Of a DNA stretch of 64,000 bases, positions 52,675 to 61,797 are shown one piece after another. The notes beneath the pieces were generated by a model. The model was not told the origin of the DNA and did no database searches. It saw only the letters and a program-made list of their open reading frames with translations. Position 1 is the stretch's first letter, and each line of letters opens with the position of its first letter. The stretch spans positions 102,665 to 166,664 of the forward strand of contig JBMORG010000022.1 in assembly GCA_049322355.1 (NCBI GenBank), read 5' to 3'. A program made the translations under genes and the position numbers. This stretch comes from 0-14-0-80-60-11 sp049322355 (GTDB lineage Bacteria; Desulfobacterota; Desulfobaccia; Desulfobaccales; 0-14-0-80-60-11).

Positions 52675-53058
52675 ATGGCAAGAAAAAGAACCGACCATGG
52701 CCGGGGCACCGCCTTGGCCGAAAGCCCCACACCCGCCGGATTCCAGATCAAGGGCCGTCTTTGGTTGGAAAAGGACGGCGAGCCCTTCCTGAGTTGGGGG
52801 AGGGTAGTGCTCTTGGAACGCATCCGGGAGTTGGGCTCCATTGCGGCCGCGGCCCGTTCCATGGATATGGCTTACAGCCATGCCTGGACGCTGGTTGCCG
52901 AAATGAACCGCCTCGCAGGTCAGGAACTGGTTTCCCGGACCTTTGGCGGAAGACACGGCGGCCGGGCCTGGCTCACGCCTGCCGGAGAAGAGTTTGTGGC
53001 GCAGTTTTGGCACCTGGTGGACACCTTCCGGGAATGGATTAAGACTCAGAAGATATAG
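52675..53058 (+). CDS. ModE-like winged helix regulator without effector domain
   Basis: The 127-aa product is the N-terminal domain of ModE: LSWGRVVLLERIRELGSIAA and ARSMDMAYSHAWTLVAEMNR form the winged helix. The molybdate-binding TOBE domains of full ModE are absent, as in other short regulators of tungstate/molybdate genes. The ATG is preceded by AGGGAA. Immediately downstream, in the same direction, comes a tungstate ABC transporter (gap of 100 bases), so it probably senses or controls tungstate or molybdate uptake. Confidence 0.8.
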   Translation: MARKRTDHGRGTALAESPTPAGFQIKGRLWLEKDGEPFLSWGRVVLLERIRELGSIAAAARSMDMAYSHAWTLVAEMNRLAGQELVSRTFGGRHGGRAWLTPAGEEFVAQFWHLVDTFREWIKTQKI

Positions 53059-53158
53059 GGTAAATCCTTCAGAAGAATTTTTTTTGGATAGGGATATCTT
53101 TTAAAAAGAATAACCATATCAGTGACATAAAACTTTTCGAAAATAAGGGGGGTTTACG

Positions 53159-54019
53159 GTGAAGAAATCTCTGGCCTTGATGTTGGTTCTCATTTTATTG
53201 GCGCCGGTCGCGGCGGCGGCCACCCCCGCCTCTTTTGACGGGGTGTATGGGAGCGGTCCTGAGAAATTTTCTCTCGCCACCGGCAGCCCCGGGGAGTTGG
53301 GGCTGTTAAAGGCCCTGGCGGAGGGCTTCGACAAGACCATGCAAGGGAAGATTACCCTCCAGTGGATCAAGGCCGGTTCGGGAAAATCCCTCCAGCTCCT
53401 GAAAGACAAGAAAGTGGACATGATCATGGTGCATGCCCCGGCGGCCGAAAAAAAAGCGGTGCAGGAGGGTTGGGCCACTGACCGGACCCTCATCGGGTCC
53501 AATGAGTTCTTTATTGTCGGTCCGGCCGGCGATCCGGCAAAAATCGCCGAAGCCAAGAGTGCTTTGGATGCCTATCAACGCATAGCCAAAGCCCAGGCCA
53601 AGTTTTTTTCCCGGGGAGACAATTCCGGCACTCATAAGAAGGAAATGTCCATCTGGAAAGAGGCCGGCATCCAGCCTGAGGGCGCCTGGTATATCGTCAC
53701 CAAGGATTTTATGACCGCCACCCTGAAGCGGGCCGACCAGGAAAAGGGCTACTTCATGGTGGACAGCAGCACCTGGGTGGCCGAGAAAAAGGGGGTGCCC
53801 AATCTCAAGATTCTTTTTAAGGGCGACAAGATGCTGGTGAACACTTACCACGCCCTGGGCCAACCGGCCGGGGCCACCCCGGGGGCGGCTTTGGCGGCCA
53901 AGTTCATTGCTTTTGTGGCTTCTCCTCAGGGCCAGCAGATCATTAAGGACTATGGCAAGGACCGTTTCGGCGAGGGGCTTTATAATGATGCGGCCTACGC
54001 CAAACAGTACGATCATTAG
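53159..54019 (+). CDS. TupA-like substrate-binding protein, first copy
   Basis: The GTG at 53159 lies behind GGGGGG at a fair distance and gives a clean signal peptide (MKKSLALMLVLILLAPVAAA). The 286-aa product has the tungstate-binding-protein pattern SRGDNSGTHKKEMSIWKEAG and YFMVDSSTWVAEKKGVPNLK. The first motif (LATGSPGELGLL) differs from the canonical TTTSTQNSGL of the second copy, so substrate or affinity may differ. Two binding proteins in tandem before one permease is unusual. The next gene starts 72 bases on. Confidence 0.8.
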   Translation: MKKSLALMLVLILLAPVAAAATPASFDGVYGSGPEKFSLATGSPGELGLLKALAEGFDKTMQGKITLQWIKAGSGKSLQLLKDKKVDMIMVHAPAAEKKAVQEGWATDRTLIGSNEFFIVGPAGDPAKIAEAKSALDAYQRIAKAQAKFFSRGDNSGTHKKEMSIWKEAGIQPEGAWYIVTKDFMTATLKRADQEKGYFMVDSSTWVAEKKGVPNLKILFKGDKMLVNTYHALGQPAGATPGAALAAKFIAFVASPQGQQIIKDYGKDRFGEGLYNDAAYAKQYDH

Positions 54020-54091
54020 TCCGGCAGGACGGCCTGAACCGGCACGGTTGGCAGAATCTGCCGCCGAATCTTTGGATAAGGAGGATCAATA

Positions 54092-54907
54092 ATGTTGAAG
54101 GCTCTCTTCGTATTGACAATATTGGCGGTGGTCGTGGCGGCCGGGAGCGCCTCGGCGGAAACCCGGATCAAATGTGCCTCCACCACCAGCACCCAGAATT
54201 CAGGTTTGTTTGATTACATCCTGCCCATTTTCGCTAAAAAGACCGGCATTCAGGTGGACGTGGTGGCGGTGGGCACCGGGGCCGCCATCGAGATCGGCAA
54301 GCGGGGAGATGCCGACGTCGTGTTTGTCCACGCCAAGGATCTGGAATTAAAGGCCGTGGAAGAAGGCTTCTTTGTGAATCGCCACGACGTCATGTACAAT
54401 GATTTCGTCATCATTGGCCCCCCCAATGACCCGGCCAAGATCAAGGATTTAAAATCCGCCACCGAAGCCTTTAAAAAGATTGCCGCCAGCGGCTCTCCTT
54501 TTGTCTCCCGGGGGGATAAATCCGGTACCCACACCAAAGAACTGGCCATTTGGAAAAAGGCGGACATAGACCCCAAGGGGCAGAAGTGGTATATGGAAGT
54601 GGGCCAGGGCATGGAGAAAACCCAGCGGATCGCCAATGAAAAGCGGGCCTACACGCTTACTGACCGGGGCACCTGGCTGGCCACCAAGGATAAGGACAAG
54701 CTGGAGATGGTGGTGGTCCTGGAGGGCGACCCCTTGCTGTTCAACCAATACGGCGTGATGGCGGTCAACCCCGAAAAGCATAAAAACGTGAAAAACAAAG
54801 AGGCCATGGTGTTCATCAACTGGCTCATCTCCCCGGAAGGTCAGGAAGCCATCAAGTCTTTCAAGGACAAACACGGGAACGCCCTGTTCATTCCCAATGC
54901 CAAATGA
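54092..54907 (+). CDS. tupA: Tungstate ABC transporter substrate-binding protein TupA
   Basis: The 271-aa product has a signal peptide (cleaved about residue 22), the TupA motif CASTTSTQNSGLFDYILPIF, SRGDKSGTHTKELAIWKKAD and YTLTDRGTWLATKDKDKLE. These bind tungstate with high affinity. ATG follows AAGGAGG. The gene is between the first binding protein and the permease and belongs to the same transcript. It is a paralogue of the gene at 53159, though clearly diverged. Confidence 0.9.
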   Translation: MLKALFVLTILAVVVAAGSASAETRIKCASTTSTQNSGLFDYILPIFAKKTGIQVDVVAVGTGAAIEIGKRGDADVVFVHAKDLELKAVEEGFFVNRHDVMYNDFVIIGPPNDPAKIKDLKSATEAFKKIAASGSPFVSRGDKSGTHTKELAIWKKADIDPKGQKWYMEVGQGMEKTQRIANEKRAYTLTDRGTWLATKDKDKLEMVVVLEGDPLLFNQYGVMAVNPEKHKNVKNKEAMVFINWLISPEGQEAIKSFKDKHGNALFIPNAK

Positions 54908-54962
54908 TTAAGGTTAAGGGGCAGGTCAGGGTTTTGACCTTTGACCTGCCCACCTTCTCTTT

Positions 54963-55682
54963 ATGCACTCCATCATCTACGGTTTCATCGGGGCCTTCAA
55001 ACTCATCATCACCATCAATACCGAGCTTTTCAATATCATTCTGCTGTCATTGAAAGTCTCGGGATCGGCCCTGGCCTTGGCCACCCTCCTGGGCCTGCCC
55101 ATGGGTGCGGTTTTGGCCTGGCGCCCGGTGCCGCTCAGAGGGTTGATCATGAGCCTGTTGAACACCGGCATGGGCCTGCCGCCGGTGGTGGCCGGCCTCT
55201 TCCTTTACCTTATTCTCTCCCGCAGCGGTCCTTTGGGGGTTTTAGGCCTGCTTTACACCCCCCTCGCCATGGTCATCGTTCAGGCCATCCTGGCCTTCCC
55301 CATAGTCGCCTCCCTCTCCCATGCCGCCATCGTCAAAGTGGACCCGGTGATCCGCCAGGCTGCAATTACCATGGGGGCCACGCCCCTGCAGGAAGTCTTT
55401 ACTATAATCCGGGAGGCCCGCTACGGCATTATGGCCGGGGTGATGGCTGGCTTAGGCCGGGTGATGGCCGAAGTGGGCGCGGTGATTATCGTGGGGGGCA
55501 ACATCGCCGGCTACACCCGGGTCATGACCACCACCATAGCCCTGGAGACGGATAAAGGCGAGTTTGAGCTGGCCATCGCCCTGGGAATCATTCTTTTGAT
55601 AGTCTCCCTGGGGATCAACGTGGGGTTGAGGTTTTTCCAGCGGCTGGGCCGGGTCAGGTCAGGGGTCATCTTATGGGATTGA
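54963..55682 (+). CDS. tupB: Tungstate ABC transporter permease TupB
   Basis: The 239-aa product has six likely membrane segments and the EAA-type loop QAAITMGATPLQEVFTIIRE that contacts the ATPase. Start at ATG 54963 gives MHSIIYGFIGAFKLIITINT; the ribosome site is weak (translation may be coupled or aided by a U-rich leader). Its end overlaps the ATPase gene by 10 bases. It moves tungstate through the inner membrane for tungsten enzymes such as formate dehydrogenases or aldehyde oxidoreductases, which suits an anaerobe. Confidence 0.9.
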   Translation: MHSIIYGFIGAFKLIITINTELFNIILLSLKVSGSALALATLLGLPMGAVLAWRPVPLRGLIMSLLNTGMGLPPVVAGLFLYLILSRSGPLGVLGLLYTPLAMVIVQAILAFPIVASLSHAAIVKVDPVIRQAAITMGATPLQEVFTIIREARYGIMAGVMAGLGRVMAEVGAVIIVGGNIAGYTRVMTTTIALETDKGEFELAIALGIILLIVSLGINVGLRFFQRLGRVRSGVILWD

Positions 55683-56329
55683 GCCTGGAAGTCGCGGGCA
55701 TTTCCAAGACCTACAACGGGCAGGCCGTCTTGCGGGATTGCTCTTTTGTCTTTAATTCCGGGCGGACCTACGCCTTGGTGGGTCCCAACGGCAGCGGCAA
55801 GTCCACCTTTTTCCGTATCGCCGCCCTTCTGGAACCTCCTGACGCCGGCGAGGTGCGCTACGTTGACCATGGCGTCCCCCTCCCCCATGACCTGGCTTTG
55901 AGGCGCCGGATCACCCTGCTGCTCCCCAAGATCGGGGTCTTCAATACCTCGGTATTCAATAACGTGGCCTATGGCTTGAAAATCCGGAAGCGCCCCGCCC
56001 AGGAGGTTGAGGCCCGGGTTAATGAGGTGCTGGAACGGGTGGGGCTGGCCCACAAGGGGCGGCAAAACGGCCTGGACCTGTCCAGCGGCGAAACCAAGCG
56101 CCTGGGGATCGCCCGGGCTTTGGTCATCGAGCCCGAGGTCTTTTTACTGGATGAACCCACCGCCAACATCGACCCTCAAAATACGGAAATTATTGAGCAA
56201 ATTATATTAGGCATGAAAACCGCGGGAAAATCCACCATAATAGTAGTGACGCACGACCCCGCCCAGGCCCGCCGGCTGGGCGATCATCTACTGGTTATGG
56301 AGCATGGCAAAATCGTCTCTATTCAATAA
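55673..56329 (+). CDS. tupC: Tungstate ABC transporter ATPase TupC
   Basis: The 218-aa product has Walker A GPNGSGKSTFFRIAALLEPP, ABC signature LSSGETKRLGIARAL and Walker B FLLDEPTANIDP, then the switch His in VVTHDPAQ. It is a small ATP-binding subunit without the C-terminal regulatory domain found in ModC/WtpC. Its start overlaps the permease end by 10 bases, and it closes the operon. Paired hairpins follow at 56369-56450. Confidence 0.92.
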   Translation: MGLSLEVAGISKTYNGQAVLRDCSFVFNSGRTYALVGPNGSGKSTFFRIAALLEPPDAGEVRYVDHGVPLPHDLALRRRITLLLPKIGVFNTSVFNNVAYGLKIRKRPAQEVEARVNEVLERVGLAHKGRQNGLDLSSGETKRLGIARALVIEPEVFLLDEPTANIDPQNTEIIEQIILGMKTAGKSTIIVVTHDPAQARRLGDHLLVMEHGKIVSIQ

Positions 56330-56368
56330 AACACCTCAATGCAGGCATGGTAATCCTTTTCTCTTAAA

Positions 56369-56450
56369 CTCCCCCTCCCCTGGTGGGAGAGGGAGGTGCT
56401 TGAACTAAAATCACCCCCACCCTAACCCTCCCCCATCACGGGGGAGGGAA
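56369..56450. repeat. Palindromic intergenic repeat after the tungstate operon
   Basis: Two hairpins built from CTCCCCCTCCC...GGAGAGGGAG and CTCCCCC...GGGGGAG lie 40 bases after tupC. This C/G-run palindromic unit is of the kind found repeatedly between genes in such genomes. The first hairpin may also terminate the operon. The second overlaps the ribosome-site-like GGGAGGG before the next gene. Confidence 0.6.
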
Positions 56451-56451
56451 T

Positions 56452-57408
56452 TTGGAATCCCTTAACTCACATATGGGTCAACTTGCCAGCTCTTCTGCCG
56501 CTACGCCGCCGGTTTTCCCCCGGTTCAAACCGATTGCCCTGGAAGATCGTAAAGTTATCCAAAACCTCCTCTGGCATTATCAGCCCGAGACCTCCGAGTT
56601 GACCTTTACCAATCTCTTCATGTGGCGGCCCCATTATGGCTACCAGTGGTGTCTGGACCGGGACCGGCTCCTGGTGGTGAGCACTGCGGCCGATCGCCCC
56701 CTCTGGGCCTTGCCGCCCATAGGGCCTCAGCCCCGGGCGGACCTTTACCATCAGGTGTTGGAGTGGCTACGCGATGAATATGGCGTGGCCGATCCCGCCA
56801 TCGAACGGGCCGACCCCCGGCTGGCGGCTGAACTGGACGGCCATCCCGAATTCGCAGTGGAGGCGGTGAGAGATCATTTCGATTACGTCTACCGCAGTGA
56901 TGATCTGGCGGAGTTGGCCGGGGGTAAGTACCATTCCCAGCGCAACCACGTTAACAGTATACGCCGGTCCTACAACTACCGTTATGAACCCCTCCGGGAA
57001 GAACACCTCTCCGCCTGTCTGTACCTGTGCGCCCGTTGGTGCCAGATAAAAAAGTGTGAAGAAGATCTGTCCCTGACGGGAGAGTGGGAGGCCATCGGCG
57101 AGGTTTTGGCCAATTACCAGGTCCTGGGTCTTCAGGGCGGCGTAATTCTCATCAACGACCGGGTGCAGGCCTTTTCCTGCGGCGAATTGCTCAATCGGGA
57201 TACTGCGGTTATCCATCTGGAAAAGGCCGACCCGGAGTTGCGGAGTCTTTATGCGGTCATCAATCAGGAATTCACCCGGCAGGCCTGGGCGGGGGTTCCT
57301 TTCATCAACCGGGAACAGGACCTGGGGGAACCGGGCCTTAGAAAGGCCAAAATGGCATACCATCCGCACCGCCTGGTGGAGAAGTTCCGACTGCGACTGG
57401 CGAAATAA
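56452..57408 (+). CDS. DUF2156 (phosphatidylglycerol lysyltransferase-type GNAT) protein
   Basis: The 318-aa product matches DUF2156: FKPIALEDRKVIQNLLWHY, SELTFTNLFMWRPHYGYQW and the C-terminal AGVPFINREQDLGEPGLRKA then a basic end. Relatives carry the acyl-transferase (GNAT-like) fold of lysyl-phosphatidylglycerol synthase, but without its membrane part, and their substrate is unknown. The TTG at 56452 fits the ribosome-site-like GGGGAGGG; an ATG lies at 56473 and costs seven residues. The codon usage is of backbone type. No operon partner. Confidence 0.8.
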   Translation: MESLNSHMGQLASSSAATPPVFPRFKPIALEDRKVIQNLLWHYQPETSELTFTNLFMWRPHYGYQWCLDRDRLLVVSTAADRPLWALPPIGPQPRADLYHQVLEWLRDEYGVADPAIERADPRLAAELDGHPEFAVEAVRDHFDYVYRSDDLAELAGGKYHSQRNHVNSIRRSYNYRYEPLREEHLSACLYLCARWCQIKKCEEDLSLTGEWEAIGEVLANYQVLGLQGGVILINDRVQAFSCGELLNRDTAVIHLEKADPELRSLYAVINQEFTRQAWAGVPFINREQDLGEPGLRKAKMAYHPHRLVEKFRLRLAK

Positions 57409-57514
57409 AGCAAAGGCGCCGGAGCGCCGAACTTGAGGAAGAATTGTCTTCCCCTAAGGCTCTATCAAAACTGTCCTATCGTGGTTGCCAATAATTTTTG
57501 CCGATTGCTGATTT

Positions 57515-57611
57515 ATAAATCCCCCTAAATCCCCCTTTTTTAAAGGGTGACTTTTAAAGTAATTCCGCTTAGTTCCCACCTTTGGAAAAGGGGGGTTAGG
57601 GGGGTATTTAG
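57515..57611. repeat. MITE-like palindrome with AT/C-rich arms
   Basis: AAATCCCCCTAAATCCCCCTTTTT at the left pairs imperfectly with AAAAGGGGGGTTAGGGGGGTATTT at the right, around a 45-base centre with inner CCACC/GG pairing. It sits between the DUF2156 gene and the cyclase gene. Related shorter units are at 59893-59957. Confidence 0.6.
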
Positions 57612-57670
57612 GTTTTGGGAGTATGGATCATAACTGAAAAAACCGTTGGCACTGGCTATAATAGGGTATC

Positions 57671-59827
57671 ATGAAATCCAACCCCACCCTTACCACCTCT
57701 TCCCGGCGTGGCAAACGGCTGGCCGCCCTGGGGATTGTCCTGGCGGTCCTGGTTTTATCCCTCGTTCTTGATTATTCCGGGGCCATCCAACCCTACCGTT
57801 TCAAGACCCTGGATGTGCTCTTTCGCCGGGTGCCGCTGCCCGCCGCTTCATCTGAGGTAGTGGTGGTGACGGTGGATCAGCCTGACCTGGATTTCTTCAA
57901 AAACCAGGGCGTCACCTGGCCCTGGCCCCGGCAGCTTTACGCCCCGCTCATCGACTATTGCCGGTGGGCCGGGGCCAAGGCGGTGATCCTGGACATTCTG
58001 TTCACCGAGGCCTCGTCTTACGGCCCTGAAGACGACCAGAAGTTCACCCAGGCCGCGGCGAACGCCGGCAACGTGGTGGCGCCGTTTTTTTTGTCCCGGG
58101 ATGCCAAGCCGGCTAATCCATCGGAGGCGGAACTGCTCCAGAAAGCCGGCCTGGCCATCCCTGGCCCGCCGCCCGGTGATCAGCCCACTTATCGTTCTGT
58201 GGTCACGCCCATTCCGCCGCTCTTGGCCGCGGCCCAAGCCCTGGGAAACGTGGAGTCGCGTCCGGATGCGGACGGCATTTACCGCCGGGTGCCCCTGGTG
58301 GCCCCCTTTCAGGGCAAGTGGCTGCCCACCCTGGGGTTCGCGGCGTTTCATCGTTTTGCAGACCAAGCTCCGTTGCAGTTCGCTCCCGGAAAGTTATTGT
58401 TGGGAGAGAGCTCCATCCCCCTGGACCCCCAGGGTCGTTTTCTCCTGAAATTTCGGGGTCCCAGCCGCAGCCATAAGCGCTTCTCCGCAGCCAATATCAT
58501 AGCCTCGGAGTCCCGGCGCAACCACGGCCTGTCCCCCATCTACCCGCCGGAGGCCTTCGCAGGCAAATGGGTGCTGGTGGGCCTCACCGCACCGGGCCTT
58601 CTGGACCTGAAAGCCTGCCCGGTGGCCTCTGTTTATCCCGGCGTGGAGGTCCATGCCACACTGTTGGACAATCTCTTGAGAGGCGACTTCCTGCGGCCGG
58701 TCCCTGGATGGATGCTCTGGGCTGTTACCTTGGTCCTCTCCGCCGCCATGGTCCTGGTGGTGTTGTGGTTTTCAGGGCTGGTGGCAACGCTGACCGGGTT
58801 TGCCGTATTGGCCTTGGTTTTCCTGGGCCTGACAGTGGCGGCCTTTCACCTCAGTTGGTGGGCCGACCCGGTGCTGCCCGGGGTGGCCCTGGCCCTGAGC
58901 TTCGCTTTGGCTGCGGCTTACAGCTATGCCACCGAAGGCCGCCAGAAACTGTATATCCGGCGCATGTTCGGCCAGTACATGTCCGAGACGGTCATCAACC
59001 ATTTGCTGGAGCACCCGGAAAAACTGCAACTGGGAGGCGAACGCCGCCGGGTCACCCTGTTTTTCTCGGATTTGGCCGGGTTCACCACCATCTCCGAGCG
59101 TCTCAGTCCCGAAACCGTGGTGGGCCTGTTAAACGACTACCTGTCTGCCATGACCGAGATTATCCTGGATGAAGAAGGCACGGTGGACAAGTTCGAAGGG
59201 GATGCCATCATGGCCTTTTGGGGCGCCCCTTTGGATCAGCCCGACCAGGCCCGGCGCGCCTGCCGGGCCGCGCTGCGGCAACAGACGGCCTTGACCCAGT
59301 TAAACCATCGCTTTGCCGACCTGGGCCTACCTCCCCTGACCATGCGCATCGGCCTGCACACCGGCGACGCCATTGTGGGCAACCTGGGCTCAACCAAACG
59401 CTTCGACTACACGGTCATCGGTGACACCGTCAACCTGGCTTCCCGGTTGGAGGGGGTAAACAAATTTTACGGTTCATTCGTTTTAGCCAGTGAAGTCACT
59501 GTGGAGGCATGTGAGGCGGGGGTAGAGTTCCGGGAGCTGGACCTGGTGGCGGTGAAGGGCAAAGAACAGGCGGTCCGGGTGTTCGAGGTCATGGGGCTCA
59601 CGGGGGAGCTGTCCCCGGAGGACATATGGCGGCGGCAGGAATTTGCCCAGGGGCTGGAACTTTACCGCCAGGGCCGGTTCCCCGAAGCCCAGCTCCGGTT
59701 TGAGGCCATTCTGACAAAGCATCCCGAGGATGGACCCGCCAAAACCTTTCTAGGGCGCTGTCAACAACTCCAGGCCGCCCCCCCTTCCGGGGATTGGGAT
59801 ACAGTCTTTCGGCCTGACGCCAAATAA
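57671..59827 (+). CDS. CHASE2-domain adenylate cyclase (class III) with TPR-like tail
   Basis: The 718-aa product has a signal-anchor helix near residue 20-35, a CHASE2 sensor (about residues 40-330; VVVTVDQPDLDFFKNQGV at its start), three membrane helices (about 345-425), and a class III cyclase domain (about 455-640) with metal aspartates in FFSDLAGFT (Asp467) and FEGDAIMAFW (Asp511). The DYTVIGDTVNLASRLEG motif with Lys before the second Asp indicates ATP, so cAMP, as product. A short TPR-like tail follows (YRQGRFPEAQLRFEAILTKH). The sensor is extracytoplasmic, and the ligand is unknown. ATG at 57671 is 260 bases after the previous gene. Confidence 0.9.
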   Translation: MKSNPTLTTSSRRGKRLAALGIVLAVLVLSLVLDYSGAIQPYRFKTLDVLFRRVPLPAASSEVVVVTVDQPDLDFFKNQGVTWPWPRQLYAPLIDYCRWAGAKAVILDILFTEASSYGPEDDQKFTQAAANAGNVVAPFFLSRDAKPANPSEAELLQKAGLAIPGPPPGDQPTYRSVVTPIPPLLAAAQALGNVESRPDADGIYRRVPLVAPFQGKWLPTLGFAAFHRFADQAPLQFAPGKLLLGESSIPLDPQGRFLLKFRGPSRSHKRFSAANIIASESRRNHGLSPIYPPEAFAGKWVLVGLTAPGLLDLKACPVASVYPGVEVHATLLDNLLRGDFLRPVPGWMLWAVTLVLSAAMVLVVLWFSGLVATLTGFAVLALVFLGLTVAAFHLSWWADPVLPGVALALSFALAAAYSYATEGRQKLYIRRMFGQYMSETVINHLLEHPEKLQLGGERRRVTLFFSDLAGFTTISERLSPETVVGLLNDYLSAMTEIILDEEGTVDKFEGDAIMAFWGAPLDQPDQARRACRAALRQQTALTQLNHRFADLGLPPLTMRIGLHTGDAIVGNLGSTKRFDYTVIGDTVNLASRLEGVNKFYGSFVLASEVTVEACEAGVEFRELDLVAVKGKEQAVRVFEVMGLTGELSPEDIWRRQEFAQGLELYRQGRFPEAQLRFEAILTKHPEDGPAKTFLGRCQQLQAAPPSGDWDTVFRPDAK

Positions 59828-59892
59828 TGTAAAATATAACGAAATTAACTAAACGTCTATGAATGGAAAGGTTGTCTTAACCCCGGCGATGA

Positions 59893-59957
59893 AAAATCCC
59901 CCTGCCCCCCTTTTTTAAAGGGGGGTTTTGAAGTCCCCCTTTGGCAAAGGGGGAGTT
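59893..59957. repeat. Palindromic C/G-run repeat acting as terminator
   Basis: CCCCCCTTTTTTAAAGGGGGGTTTT is a palindrome ending in a T-run, followed by CCCCCTTTGGCAAAGGGGG, a second palindrome. It lies 65 bases after the cyclase stop and probably terminates its transcript. The unit is related to the repeats at 57515 and 56369 in style. Confidence 0.65.
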
Positions 59958-59984
59958 AGTATTACTAAATTAAGTACTGAAACT

Positions 59985-60053
59985 TAGCGTCTTTGCGCCT
60001 TTGCGTGAGATCTTTTTGCCTCTCGCAAAGACGCCAAGGCGCAAAGGACGCAG
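59985..60053. repeat. Palindromic repeat with CTTTGCG words
   Basis: CTTTGCGCCTTTGCGTGAGA and TCTCGCAAAGACGCCAAGGC are the two arms of an imperfect hairpin with a loop TCTTTTTGCC; the word GCGCAAAG ends the second arm. This type of unit is widely repeated between genes in several bacterial phyla and is probably a mobile short palindrome. It lies between the cyclase and the kinase genes. Confidence 0.65.
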
Positions 60054-60108
60054 ATACTCAACGTATCAGTATTAGGGGGATTTTGATTTTCCGGTAAGTT
60101 ACCAAACA

Positions 60109-61797
60109 ATGCGGGACTTCGATAAGACCAAATCCCAGCTAGTTGAAGAGCTGACCAGCCTGCGGCGGCGGATCGCCGAATTGGAGATCTTCAAGGATTA
60201 CCGCAAGCTGGCCGAAGAGGCCCGCCGCCGGGCTTTGGGTGAGTTGGAATACCGCATCGCCGAGCGCACCGCGGAATTGGTGGAAGCCAACCGCCAGTTG
60301 AAACAAGAGATCGAAGACCGCAAGCGCACCGAAGCCGAACTGCAACGGACCACGGAATACCTGGAAAATGTCATTGACAACTCGGTGGATGCCATCGGCA
60401 TCGTTGACCGGCACGGCAAATTCATCCTGTGGAACCGGCGGTCAGTAGAAATCTACGGCTACTCCCTGGAGGAATTGGCCGACAAAACTGCCTTTGATCT
60501 TTACCCCGACCCCTCCGAACTGGACTGCATGCTCAAAAAACTGCGCGCTGACGGCGTGGTCAGAGAATACGAGATACCCATGAAGAAAAAGGACGGCACC
60601 GTCGTCACCATGGATATCTCCATCAGCCTGCTTAAGGACGCTCAAGGCCGCACCATCGGCAGCGTCTGCCTGGCCCGGGACCTCTCGGAGCGCAAGCAGG
60701 CGGAGGCCGCGCTCAAGCATGCCCAGGAAGAGTTGAGCCGGTACTCCCGGGACCTGGAGCGCCAGGTGCGGGAGCGCACCCACGAAATTACCAGCATTCT
60801 CCGTTATACCCCGTCCGTGGTCTACATCAAGGACCGGGAAGGCCGCTACACCCTGGTCAATTCCCGTTACGAGGAGGTTTTCGGGCTCAGGAACGAGCAG
60901 ATTCGCGGCAAAACCGACCACGAAATCTTCCCCCGGCCCATGGCCGACCAGTTCCGGGCCTCTGATTTGCGGGTGCTGGCCCACCGGGAATCCTACCAGG
61001 TGGAAGAAGCCATCCCCCAGCCCGGGGGCACCCGCACCTATCTTTCAGTGAAATTTCCCATTTATAATGAATCGGGGGTCCCCATGGGCCTGTGCGGGAT
61101 TGCCACGGACATCACCGAACTGAAAAGGGCCCAGGATCAACTGCGGCGGCTCTCCGGCAGCATCATGGCCAACCAGGAGAAGGAGCGCCGGGCCATCGCC
61201 CGGGAGTTGCACGATGAACTGGGGCAGGTGCTTACCGCCCTGCGCATGGATGCGGTCTGGCTCAGCGCCCGTCTGCGGCAGCAGGACTCCCAGGGCGCCG
61301 ACCGGGCCCTGGCCATGTGCCAGCTTATTGACAACACCATAGATGAAGTCAGGAGCCTGGCCACCCGCCTGCGCCCGGGGGTATTGGACGATCTGGGACT
61401 GTTGGATGCCCTGGATTGGTACATCACCGATTTCGAAAAGCGCACCGGGATTACTTGCATCTTTAAGCACCGGAACGTGCCCGAAGTGGACGGTATCGGG
61501 GCCACGGCCGCCTACCGTATTGCCCAGGAGGCCTTGACCAACGTCACCCGCCACGCCGGGGCCACCCAGGTCAAGGTGAGCCTCCAACCCGAAAAAGGGG
61601 CGTTGACCCTGGCCGTGGTGGACAATGGCCGGGGGTTTGATCTCAAGGAGATCGCGGCCTCGGAGTGCCTGGGCCTGGCGGGCATGCGGGAGCGCGCCGG
61701 GTTGCTGGGCGGGAGCCTGGAAATTCGGTCCCGTCCCGGGAAGGGCACCAAGGTCTGCTTCAGATTGCCCGTCACGGCAGCGGAGGATAGTGGATGA
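60109..61797 (+). CDS. Cytoplasmic PAS-PAS sensor histidine kinase (NarX/DegS class)
   Basis: The 562-aa product starts with a coiled-coil (residues 1-85), then two PAS domains (about 85-205 and 235-350) with short PAC-like ends, and a HisKA_3 helix with the phosphorylated His368 in ARELHDELGQVLTALRMD. The HATPase domain ends with GLAGMRERAGLLGGSLEIRS, the GHKL G2 box of this class. No membrane helix, so it senses cytoplasmic signals through PAS ligands. The ATG has only a weak ribosome site. Its end overlaps the response regulator gene by four bases (ATGA), so they form a two-gene operon. Confidence 0.9.
   Translation: MRDFDKTKSQLVEELTSLRRRIAELEIFKDYRKLAEEARRRALGELEYRIAERTAELVEANRQLKQEIEDRKRTEAELQRTTEYLENVIDNSVDAIGIVDRHGKFILWNRRSVEIYGYSLEELADKTAFDLYPDPSELDCMLKKLRADGVVREYEIPMKKKDGTVVTMDISISLLKDAQGRTIGSVCLARDLSERKQAEAALKHAQEELSRYSRDLERQVRERTHEITSILRYTPSVVYIKDREGRYTLVNSRYEEVFGLRNEQIRGKTDHEIFPRPMADQFRASDLRVLAHRESYQVEEAIPQPGGTRTYLSVKFPIYNESGVPMGLCGIATDITELKRAQDQLRRLSGSIMANQEKERRAIARELHDELGQVLTALRMDAVWLSARLRQQDSQGADRALAMCQLIDNTIDEVRSLATRLRPGVLDDLGLLDALDWYITDFEKRTGITCIFKHRNVPEVDGIGATAAYRIAQEALTNVTRHAGATQVKVSLQPEKGALTLAVVDNGRGFDLKEIAASECLGLAGMRERAGLLGGSLEIRSRPGKGTKVCFRLPVTAAEDSG

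Noticed and set aside
53059..53158. Molybdenum-cofactor riboswitch before the tungstate operon
   Set aside because: The 100-base gap is too short and lacks the conserved Moco motif blocks; only a GATAT/ATATC pair was seen, too weak to call an operator.
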